Made by a program: the position numbers and the translations under genes. A DNA stretch of 14,648 nt from Chitinophaga pinensis (GTDB lineage: Bacteria > Bacteroidota > Bacteroidia > Chitinophagales > Chitinophagaceae), in contig CALQKL020000033.1 of the NCBI GenBank assembly GCA_943331145.2, positions 1-14,648 of the forward strand. Reading direction: 5' to 3'. Position 1 is the first letter of the stretch, and each line of letters begins with the position of its first letter. Below, piece after piece: positions 8,554 through 14,648 of this stretch. Under the pieces are notes generated by a model. That model was given only the letters and a program-made list of their open reading frames with translations. It did not search any database and had not been told where the DNA came from.

Positions 8554-9006
8554 ATGATAAGAATTGTATCTGTTTTGTTTTTTCTGTTGTTCATTCAGTT
8601 TGATTCACAATCCCAACAAATGACAAAAAAAGGAATAAAATTAAAAAATGAAGTTTGGGAAAAAACACAAGAATTGTCAAAAGCAATGGTAAACGCAGAT
8701 AGTATGTTGTTAGATGAGCTTACAGACAATCAATTGAGTTATGGTCATTCTGGTGGTGCTATAGACGACAAAAAAAAATTCATACATAAATTAACTTCTG
8801 GAAGTTCAGATTTCATTGACATAACACTAGATGGTGCTGATATCACTATATCTGGCACAACTGCTATTGTAAGGCATGAATTGAATGCAAAAACGCTTGA
8901 TAATCAGGTTCCTGGCGAGGTGCACCTAAAAGTGATGTTGGTTTGGAAATTTTCTAAAAAGAAATGGAAATTACTGGCAAGGCAAGCCATAAAATTGGCC
9001 AAATAA
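8554..9006 (+). CDS. Exported NTF2-like (DUF4440/SnoaL-type) protein of unknown function
   Basis: A 150-residue protein starting at the ATG at 8554; the in-frame TTG at 8530 would add eight residues before a good signal peptide and is not favoured. The leader (MIRIVSVLFFLLFIQF) ends near SQSQQ. The mature part fits a small alpha+beta cone fold. A helix (about 30-52, WEKTQELSKAMVNAD) is followed by LSYGHSGG (61-68), a DDKKKFIHKL helix (71-80), two strands with TAIVRHEL (103-110), and a C-terminal strand pair with LVWKFSKKKWKLLARQA. This resembles DUF4440-type NTF2-like proteins. That fold serves both enzymes and binding proteins, so no reaction can be assigned. His65 and His108 are visible candidate pocket residues. 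It is the last gene before a 163-base gap and 40 bases after GH43, so it belongs to the pectin transcript by position. A role with pectin oligosaccharides is inference. Confidence 0.75.
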   Translation: MIRIVSVLFFLLFIQFDSQSQQMTKKGIKLKNEVWEKTQELSKAMVNADSMLLDELTDNQLSYGHSGGAIDDKKKFIHKLTSGSSDFIDITLDGADITISGTTAIVRHELNAKTLDNQVPGEVHLKVMLVWKFSKKKWKLLARQAIKLAK

Positions 9007-9046
9007 GGGTTTATTTAAATTCCCAATATTTTTATAAAAAATGACT

Positions 9047-9062
9047 ACGTTCCCGGTATCGT
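9047..9062. promoter_or_regulatory. Candidate LacI-family-type operator in the 9007-9169 intergenic gap
   Basis: The 16 bases ACGTTCCCGGTATCGT match their own reverse complement at 12 of 16 positions, with outer arms ACG/CGT and a central CCGG. A CpG-centred palindrome with flanking CG steps is the general shape of LacI-family operators. The bases just to the right (GTTTGCGT) also resemble a half-site of that type. It lies about 108 bases before the GH28 start, in the only long gap of the pectin region, so it would control region 3. No regulator gene is in the window, and no clear Bacteroidota -7/-33 promoter could be placed; TATTTTAG at 9114 is a one-mismatch fit to TAnnTTTG but lacks a well-spaced -33 partner. 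An 8-base perfect palindrome, GCCTAGGC, lies at 9105-9112. No convincing terminator was seen in the gap. Confidence 0.35.
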
Positions 9063-9169
9063 TTGCGTAAAAAGGTCATTTGAAACTCAGTAAATCCGGG
9101 CATTGCCTAGGCCTATTTTAGTATCTTGAACTCTTATAATTTTATATCAGAATCCCAATTTATTTTAAA

Positions 9170-10813
9170 ATGCGCTATACTATAATTTTGTTTTTGAGTT
9201 GTATGTTTTCTTTGTTCGGTTTTGCACAAAAAACAGTTAATGTCAATAAAATTACAACTCCAAAATTTAAAAAGGATACATTTGATATCATCCGATTTGG
9301 AGCGAAAATCAATTCGGATTTGTTATCTACAACCGCAATAAATAATGCAATCTTAGCGTGTAGTAAAAACGGTGGCGGTGTAGTTTTAATACCAACTGGA
9401 TTATGGAAAACAGGCCCAATTGTTTTGAAAAGCAATGTGAACTTACATTTAGCCAAAACGGCAACACTCGTTTTTTCTGAAAATTTTAATGACTATAAAT
9501 TGGTTGCATCTAATTGGGAAGGAATGCCTCAAATGAGAAATCAATCGCCTATTTCCGCAGAGAGTGCAACGAATATTGCCATTACAGGTTTCGGTATTAT
9601 TGAAGGCAATGGAGATGCTTGGAGAATGGTAAAGAAAGACAAAGTAAACGCTAGTCATTGGAAAAGATTAACAGAGTCAGGTGGTTTATTAAGCGATGAT
9701 AAAAAGACTTGGTTCCCATCTGCTAAATCCGTTTATGGAAATACGTTAAAAAATCCCGGAGCTATTTCGCCGGAAAAAACGGCAGCATTTTACGATAGTG
9801 TAAAAGATTTTCTTCGTCCTAATTTGTTATTCTTGTCGAATTGTAAAAATATTTTACTCGAAGGCGTTACTTTTCAAAATTCCCCAGCTTGGTGTTTACA
9901 TCCAATGTTGTGCGAAAATATTGTAGTGAGAAACATTATAGTTAAAAATCCTTCTTATGCTCAAAATGGAGATGGAATTGATGTTGAAAGTTGCAAAAAT
10001 GTAAGCATTGAAAATTCGATTTTTGATGTAGGAGATGATGCACTTTGTATGAAAAGTGGAAGAGATGAAGCTGGTAGAAAAAGAAATAAACCAACCGAAA
10101 ATGTATTCATTAAAGATTGTGTGGTGTATGCTTCTCATGGAGGATTTGTTATTGGTAGTGAAATGAGTGGCGGTGTTAAAAATATCAATGTAGAAAATTG
10201 CACCTTCATCGGAACAGATATTGGACTTCGTTTTAAAACCACTAGAGGACGTGGCGGTGTTGTAGAAAACATCAACGTTAAAAATATTTTCATGAAAGAT
10301 ATTGTTGGTGAAGCTATTTTATTTGATATGTATTATGCCGCGAAAGATCCTGTTCCTCAACCAGGTGAAAAAAGAGAAGTGCCAAAAGTTGAATTAAAAC
10401 CATTTGATGAAACAACTCCTGTGTTTAAAAATTTCAACATCAGTAATGTGTTTTGTGATGGTGCCGAAAAAGCCATATTTGTTAGAGGGTTACCCGAATC
10501 GCATATCAACAACATCAAGCTTAATAATATTTTTATCAAGTCAAAAGTGGGCATCGAAATTCAAGAAGCGTCTGCGATTTCATTTAATCATGTAGAGATT
10601 ATTTCCAACAATACCAATCCTTGTGTTGATATCGTTAATTCAGATAACTTAATATTCAACGATATGAAATTTTCTCCAAACGCTGCTTTAGGATTCTACA
10701 TTCTGGGAGAAAAATCAAAAGGCATTAAAATAGAAAAATCTGATTTTAAAAATGTAACTGAGAAATATAAATTGGATTCAAATCTTCCAGAAACGGTGAT
10801 TTCGATTCAATGA
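9170..10813 (+). CDS. Polygalacturonase, glycoside hydrolase family 28
   Basis: A 547-residue exported beta-helix enzyme predicted to hydrolyse galacturonosyl linkages in homogalacturonan or rhamnogalacturonan. The signal peptide ends near GFAQ (residue 20). The fold opens with FDIIRFGAK, then NNAILACSKNGGGVVLIP (58-75), the usual GH28 start. Active-site motifs are present in order: NGDGID (266-271, Asp268), VGDDAL (287-292, Asp289 and Asp290), SHGG (322-325, His323) and RFK (354-356). NGDG in place of the common NTDG is a variant. The segment at about 145-220 (WRMVKK through WFPSAKS) is a long loop that may narrow the cleft as in exo-acting members, but that is inference. It is the first gene after the 163-base gap and is followed by GH105 after 16 bases, so it probably opens a second transcription unit. 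Confidence 0.92.
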   Translation: MRYTIILFLSCMFSLFGFAQKTVNVNKITTPKFKKDTFDIIRFGAKINSDLLSTTAINNAILACSKNGGGVVLIPTGLWKTGPIVLKSNVNLHLAKTATLVFSENFNDYKLVASNWEGMPQMRNQSPISAESATNIAITGFGIIEGNGDAWRMVKKDKVNASHWKRLTESGGLLSDDKKTWFPSAKSVYGNTLKNPGAISPEKTAAFYDSVKDFLRPNLLFLSNCKNILLEGVTFQNSPAWCLHPMLCENIVVRNIIVKNPSYAQNGDGIDVESCKNVSIENSIFDVGDDALCMKSGRDEAGRKRNKPTENVFIKDCVVYASHGGFVIGSEMSGGVKNINVENCTFIGTDIGLRFKTTRGRGGVVENINVKNIFMKDIVGEAILFDMYYAAKDPVPQPGEKREVPKVELKPFDETTPVFKNFNISNVFCDGAEKAIFVRGLPESHINNIKLNNIFIKSKVGIEIQEASAISFNHVEIISNNTNPCVDIVNSDNLIFNDMKFSPNAALGFYILGEKSKGIKIEKSDFKNVTEKYKLDSNLPETVISIQ

Positions 10814-10829
10814 TAGACAAGTGGCTTAA

Positions 10830-12770
10830 ATGAAAAAACTATTTTTAACCATATCAACTTTGATTTCCCTGAACATTCAGGCGCAATTTTATGCTCATGA
10901 AATTGCTGATGTTGTTATGTCTAAATGGATAGATTCTTTTTCACTCGACAACAAACCTGCCAAGTGGACTTATGATATGGGCGTGATACTAAAAGGTTTT
11001 GAAGGACAATGGTTGAATACGGGTGATGGCGCTTACTTCAGTTATATTCAAAAGCAAGTTGATTTTTTCGTTGATAAAAACGGGACAATAAAAACGTACA
11101 AGGCTCAAGATCAAAATATAGATAACATCAATATTGGTAGAAATTTATTGATGCTATACAAGGTTACACAAAAACCACAATATTTAACTGCAGCTAAAAC
11201 CCTTCGTGCTCAACTCTCGGATCAGCCTCGAAACAATGCTGGTGGATTTTGGCATAAAAAAATATATCCCAACCAAATGTGGCTAGATGGCTTGTATATG
11301 GCAGAACCTTTTTATGCAGAGTATGCAGATATGGCTCACGAGGATTCAGCGTTTGATGATATTGCCCATCAGTTTATTTTATCTGAAAGTCATTTACGCA
11401 ATCCAAAAACAGGATTGCTTTATCATGGTTGGGATGAATCGAAAGTGGAAAAATGGGCGAATCCAATTACGGGTTGTTCACCCCATGTATGGTCTAGAGC
11501 TATGGGCTGGTATGCATCTGCGTTAGTGGATGTACTCGATTTTTTTCCAGTTAATCATCCCAAAAGAAAAGAATTGATTGCTATCGCCAACCGTTTGGCT
11601 AATGCTATCGTGAAATATCAAGATGCCAACAGCGGACTATGGTATGATGTACTTGATTATGATGGTCCTAATAAAGAAAAAAATTATTTTGAAGCTTCTG
11701 CCAGTTGTCAGTTTGTATATTTTTTGGCGAAATCTAGCCGTAAAAATTATTTGAATCAACCTGCTCTTAATGCTGCCATTAAAGGGTTCAATGGCATTCG
11801 TAAACAATTCATTCAATCAGATAGTAGCGGTTATCGTTTATCCGGTACCGTTAAGGTTAGTGGATTAGGCAACAAGCCATACCGTGATGGAAGCTTCGAC
11901 TATTACATGTCTGAGCCTGTGATTGACAATGATCCTAAAGGGCTAGGTGTTTTTCTAATTGCCGCTTCTGAAATTGAAATGAATGTCAAGAATTTAGATA
12001 ATGCAGATTTAAAATTGGATGTTGATAAAAAAGCGAAGCCAGGATTGGTTTTGATGGATAATTATTTCAACAGAGAAACTCACAAAGATGCTTTCGGTAA
12101 AAATATTGTTTTTCATTACAAATGGGGTGAGCGAGATAATGGCGGATTTTCATTTGTGGAACATATACTTCACAAACAAGGCCTCGAAACAGCAAGTTTA
12201 GATTATGCGCCTTCAAAGAAATCACTTAAGAAAGCATCCCTCTATATTATTGTTGATCCCGATTGGCCTAAGGAAAATAAAACACCCAATTACATTCAAG
12301 CCAAAGACATTAAGGCCATTTGTAATTATGTAAAAAATGGCGGTGTGCTCCTTTTAATGGCTAATGATAGCAACAATGTTGAGTTTGAACATTACAATGA
12401 ATTGACTCGAAATTTCGGTTTTCAATGGAATGTAAATGTAAGACATGATGTAAAGAATGATCAATTTGAAGATGGTGCCGTGGACTTGAGTTTGGCATCA
12501 GAAATTTTTGGAAATACAGGAAAGGCTTACATCAAACAACTTTGCACACAAAATATAATTGATAATACCAATTTAGATGTAAAAGCGGTGTATAAGGAAA
12601 ATGGTGAAGTGATAATGACTGTGGCACGTTATGGAAAAGGAACTGTTTTTGCTGTTGGTGATCCTTGGTTTTATAATGAATATATCGATGGACGAAAATT
12701 GCCAGCAGCATATAAAAATTATAACACAGCAGTTGAATTATTTAAATGGTTGATTGCGCAAAAAAAATAA
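10830..12770 (+). CDS. GH105 unsaturated rhamnogalacturonyl/glucuronyl hydrolase with C-terminal amidotransferase-like domain
   Basis: A 646-residue exported two-domain protein. The signal peptide ends near IQAQ (residue 19). The first domain (about 20-385) is an alpha/alpha barrel of family GH105, which removes the 4,5-unsaturated uronic acid left by pectin lyases, through hydration of the double bond. MWLDGLYMAEPF (150-161) holds the expected general acid Asp153, with YHGWDES (198-204) and VWSRAMGW (220-227) lining the pocket. The second domain (about 403-646) starts with KPGLVLMDNYFNRE. It has NGGVLLLMAND (503-513), like the strand-turn of class I glutamine amidotransferase/ThuA-like folds but without a cysteine there, and ends with GTVFAVGDPWFYNEY (604-618). 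Its role is unknown. The gene ends in A_AAA_AAA directly before TAA, and the stop shares a base with the next ATG. Confidence 0.88.
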   Translation: MKKLFLTISTLISLNIQAQFYAHEIADVVMSKWIDSFSLDNKPAKWTYDMGVILKGFEGQWLNTGDGAYFSYIQKQVDFFVDKNGTIKTYKAQDQNIDNINIGRNLLMLYKVTQKPQYLTAAKTLRAQLSDQPRNNAGGFWHKKIYPNQMWLDGLYMAEPFYAEYADMAHEDSAFDDIAHQFILSESHLRNPKTGLLYHGWDESKVEKWANPITGCSPHVWSRAMGWYASALVDVLDFFPVNHPKRKELIAIANRLANAIVKYQDANSGLWYDVLDYDGPNKEKNYFEASASCQFVYFLAKSSRKNYLNQPALNAAIKGFNGIRKQFIQSDSSGYRLSGTVKVSGLGNKPYRDGSFDYYMSEPVIDNDPKGLGVFLIAASEIEMNVKNLDNADLKLDVDKKAKPGLVLMDNYFNRETHKDAFGKNIVFHYKWGERDNGGFSFVEHILHKQGLETASLDYAPSKKSLKKASLYIIVDPDWPKENKTPNYIQAKDIKAICNYVKNGGVLLLMANDSNNVEFEHYNELTRNFGFQWNVNVRHDVKNDQFEDGAVDLSLASEIFGNTGKAYIKQLCTQNIIDNTNLDVKAVYKENGEVIMTVARYGKGTVFAVGDPWFYNEYIDGRKLPAAYKNYNTAVELFKWLIAQKK

Positions 12771-13768
12771 TGAAAGTTATTTCTTTACATATCATCTTAT
12801 GTTGCCTTTTTCTAAATGGCTTCACCCAACAAAGAATTGTTGTGGATCAGCAAGGGCATGGAGATTATAAAACCATTCAAGAAGCGATTAATAGTTTAAC
12901 TGATTTGTCATCTACTCAACGCATTGTATTTGTAAAAAACGGTTCATACAATGAAAAGTTGTTGATTGAAAAAAGCAATTTGCTAATCGTTGGGGAGAGC
13001 AGAGAAAAAGCAATTATAACACAATCGATTTCAAGAGATGAATTCAGATGTGATCATGCTAATGACTGGGGTGTTGCAACGGTGAACGTTAATGGGAATG
13101 ATGTTACACTCAAAGATTTAACCATAGTAAATAATTATGGTTTTGAGTTTAAAGCAGAAAAAACAATTTCTTGTGTTAATGATACCCTTAACCACGAAAA
13201 GAAAATTACAAAAACTGGTCATCAAATGGCGTTGCGTACGATGAAGGCTACAAGATTTGCTGCATTCAATTGTACATTCAGTTCTTTTGGTGGAGATACG
13301 GTTAGTCCCTGGAATGTAGACAACGGTTATTTTTATTTTAAACATTGTAAAATAGAAGGTGGTGTTGATTTGTATTGCCCTAGAGGATGGGCATGGGCGG
13401 AAGATTGTGAATTTTATGCTTATAATGCTTCAGCAATTATTTGGCATGATGGCAGTAAGCACCAAGAGAGCATTTCCGTTTTGAACAATTGTTTTTTCGA
13501 CGGCTACAAAAATTTCTTTTTGGGTAGATATCATAGAGATGCTCAAATGTTATTGATGAATTGCAAGTTTTCAAAAAACATGAGAGATAGTGCAATTTAT
13601 CATGTGCCTAGTGCTAAAGAAACAAATTGGGGACATCGAATTTATTATAAAAATTGTGAAAAAGAAGGGGGCGATTTTGCCTGGTATAAAAACAATACAG
13701 AAATTGATTTTCAACCATCGATAGAAAATTTAAAAAAATGGATTGAAACAGTTTCAAAAAATCAATAA
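12770..13768 (+). CDS. Divergent pectinesterase-family (CE8-type) protein
   Basis: A 332-residue exported beta-helix protein. I start it at the ATG at 12770, which shares one base with the GH105 stop (TAATG) and gives a clean signal peptide ending near GFTQ. The upstream ATG at 12746 would prepend MVDCAKKI to it. The opening (IVVDQQGHGDYKTIQEAI) is standard for pectinesterases. Aligning the CE8 motifs by eye gives GHQMALRT (Gln152), GGDTVSPW (Asp176, with Gly175 where most CE8 enzymes have Gln), IEGGVDLYCPRG (Asp200) and LGRYHRD (Arg253, without the usual P-W). Asp/Asp/Arg are therefore kept, while one oxyanion-side glutamine and the RPW aromatic are lost. It may act on a different ester or a branched substrate such as rhamnogalacturonan; an altered or lost activity is also possible. 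Translation is probably coupled to GH105. Confidence 0.85.
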   Translation: MKVISLHIILCCLFLNGFTQQRIVVDQQGHGDYKTIQEAINSLTDLSSTQRIVFVKNGSYNEKLLIEKSNLLIVGESREKAIITQSISRDEFRCDHANDWGVATVNVNGNDVTLKDLTIVNNYGFEFKAEKTISCVNDTLNHEKKITKTGHQMALRTMKATRFAAFNCTFSSFGGDTVSPWNVDNGYFYFKHCKIEGGVDLYCPRGWAWAEDCEFYAYNASAIIWHDGSKHQESISVLNNCFFDGYKNFFLGRYHRDAQMLLMNCKFSKNMRDSAIYHVPSAKETNWGHRIYYKNCEKEGGDFAWYKNNTEIDFQPSIENLKKWIETVSKNQ

Positions 13769-13793
13769 AATAAATTAATAAAAACTTGAGATT

Positions 13794-14648
13794 ATGATAT
13801 TGTCTAGAGCGACATTGAAAAATATAGACGCCAACTTGGTGGAATTGCCTACTGAAAATTTATTTGATTTAAAAGAAAAAGTACTTCAATTTGGTACGGG
13901 AGTTTTCATTCGTTCATTTGCAGATTATTTTATCGACAAAGCAAATAAAAAAGGAGTGTTCAATGGCCGTATTGTTGTAGTAAAATCTACCAGTAACGGA
14001 GATGCAAATGAATTTGATCAACAGGATGGATTATACACCATTTGTTCTAAAGGAATAGAAAATGGTGTTGTTAAAGAAAGCTATGAAATCAATGCTGCAA
14101 TCAGTCGTGTGCTCGTTGCCGGTAGTCAATGGGATGAGATCATAAAATGCGCTTCAAACCCAGAAATGAAAGTGGTAATTTCCAATACAACGGAAGTTGG
14201 CATTCAGTTGGTAGAAGAAAAGATCACTCAAAATGCACCTGCATCTTTCCCTGCTAAAATGCTTGCATTTTTAATTGCACGTTTTCATGCATTTGGAGGA
14301 ACAAAAGAAAGTGGAATGATTATTATTCCTGCCGAATTGATTCCTGATAATGGAACTAAACTAAAAGAAATAATCGTATCTCTTGCTAAATACAACAATC
14401 TTGATGCAGCCATTTTGCAATGGATTGAACAACATAATATTTTTTGTAATTCTTTAGTAGACCGCATTGTATCTGGAAAGCCAGGTGCTGATGAAATGGT
14501 TAAAATAGAAGAGAAATTGGGTTATAAAGATGGTCTTTTTAGTGTGAGTGAATTGTTTAGCTTATGGGCAATTGAAGGAAATGCAACCGTTAAAGATGTA
14601 CTTTCATTTTCTCAAGAAAATAAAGGTGTAGTAATTAGTGACAACATT
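13794..14648 (+). CDS. uxaB: Tagaturonate reductase (altronate oxidoreductase), 3' truncated by window end
   Basis: The frame is open for 285 codons from the ATG at 13794 to the last base; family members are about 480-500 residues, so roughly the last 40% is missing. There is no signal peptide, so it is cytoplasmic, unlike the enzymes before it. The N-terminal Rossmann part has VLQFGTGVFIRSFADYF (about 30-46), matching the G-x-G-x-F-x-R dinucleotide-binding motif of the mannitol dehydrogenase/UxaB superfamily. Then come FNGRIVVVKSTSNGD, VVISNTTEVGI and SFPAKMLAFLIARF, all typical of UxaB. It would reduce D-tagaturonate to D-altronate with NADH, the second step of the galacturonate isomerase pathway. 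It lies 25 bases after the second CE8, so uptake and catabolism genes probably continue downstream. Fructuronate reductase (UxuB) or mannitol dehydrogenase are relatives, but the N-terminal sequence and pectin context favour UxaB. Confidence 0.87.
   Translation, partial: MILSRATLKNIDANLVELPTENLFDLKEKVLQFGTGVFIRSFADYFIDKANKKGVFNGRIVVVKSTSNGDANEFDQQDGLYTICSKGIENGVVKESYEINAAISRVLVAGSQWDEIIKCASNPEMKVVISNTTEVGIQLVEEKITQNAPASFPAKMLAFLIARFHAFGGTKESGMIIIPAELIPDNGTKLKEIIVSLAKYNNLDAAILQWIEQHNIFCNSLVDRIVSGKPGADEMVKIEEKLGYKDGLFSVSELFSLWAIEGNATVKDVLSFSQENKGVVISDNI

Noticed and set aside
9007..9024. GGG...CCC pair after the NTF2-like gene as a terminator
   Set aside because: Only three GC pairs match; the interior does not pair and there is no following T run.
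9041..9070. Nine-codon ORF (ATG to TAA) upstream of GH28 as a leader peptide
   Set aside because: It is too short to support, has no regulatory codon pattern, and no attenuator-like stems were found after it; the palindrome within it explains the base pattern better.
11287..11526. 79-codon plus-strand frame inside GH105, and a similar one at 10404-10595 inside GH28
   Set aside because: Both are alternative-frame shadows of genes with clear family motifs; neither has recognisable protein features.
12746..12769. ATG at 12746 as start of the second CE8
   Set aside because: It would put MVDCAKKI ahead of the signal peptide. The TAATG junction at 12770 is the more typical coupled start.

Overview
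The window reads as chromosomal DNA from a Bacteroidota bacterium, probably a free-living or plant/soil-associated member of the Chitinophagia/Sphingobacteriia type. The reasons are low GC, little sign of Shine-Dalgarno sequences, a gliding-motility-type (type B) secretion C-terminal domain, a PorP/SprF-family gene, and a dense set of exported pectin-degrading enzymes. Every gene recognised is on the + strand. No RNA genes, insertion sequences, CRISPR arrays or phage genes were seen.

Region 1 (1-3695) is a surface-protein pair. The first gene is the 3' part of a large adhesin whose reading frame is already open at base 2. It carries four Ig-like tandem repeats arranged A-B-A-B, PKD-type domains, and a C-terminal type IX secretion domain. 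It is followed by a PorP/SprF-family outer-membrane protein, the usual partner of type B cargo.

Region 2 (3721-9006) begins only 25 bases after the PorP/SprF gene. It holds a PL1-type pectate lyase (predicted lipoprotein), a rhamnogalacturonan acetylesterase (CE12, SGNH type), a pectin methylesterase (CE8, predicted lipoprotein), a GH43 glycosidase, and a small exported NTF2-like protein of unknown function. Gaps are 1 to 40 bases, which suggests one transcript.

A 163-base gap (9007-9169) follows. It contains an imperfect palindrome with a central CCGG that resembles a LacI-family operator, and it probably carries the promoter of the next unit.

Region 3 (9170-14648) holds a GH28 polygalacturonase, a two-domain GH105 unsaturated glycuronyl hydrolase, a second and divergent CE8-type protein overlapping it by one base (TAATG), and the first 285 codons of a cytoplasmic tagaturonate reductase (UxaB type), cut by the window end.

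Together the genes describe pectin use. CE8 and CE12 enzymes would strip methyl and acetyl esters, PL1 and GH28 would cut the galacturonan, GH43 would trim side chains, GH105 would remove the unsaturated uronate left by lyases, and UxaB would channel galacturonate through the isomerase pathway (tagaturonate to altronate). No SusC/SusD pair, transporter or regulator gene lies in the window; these may lie downstream. The less usual points are the adhesin/SprF pair abutting the pectin genes, the NTF2-like protein, the amidotransferase-fold tail on GH105, the altered active-site neighbourhood of the second CE8, and an in-frame A_AAA_AAA heptamer directly before the GH105 stop.
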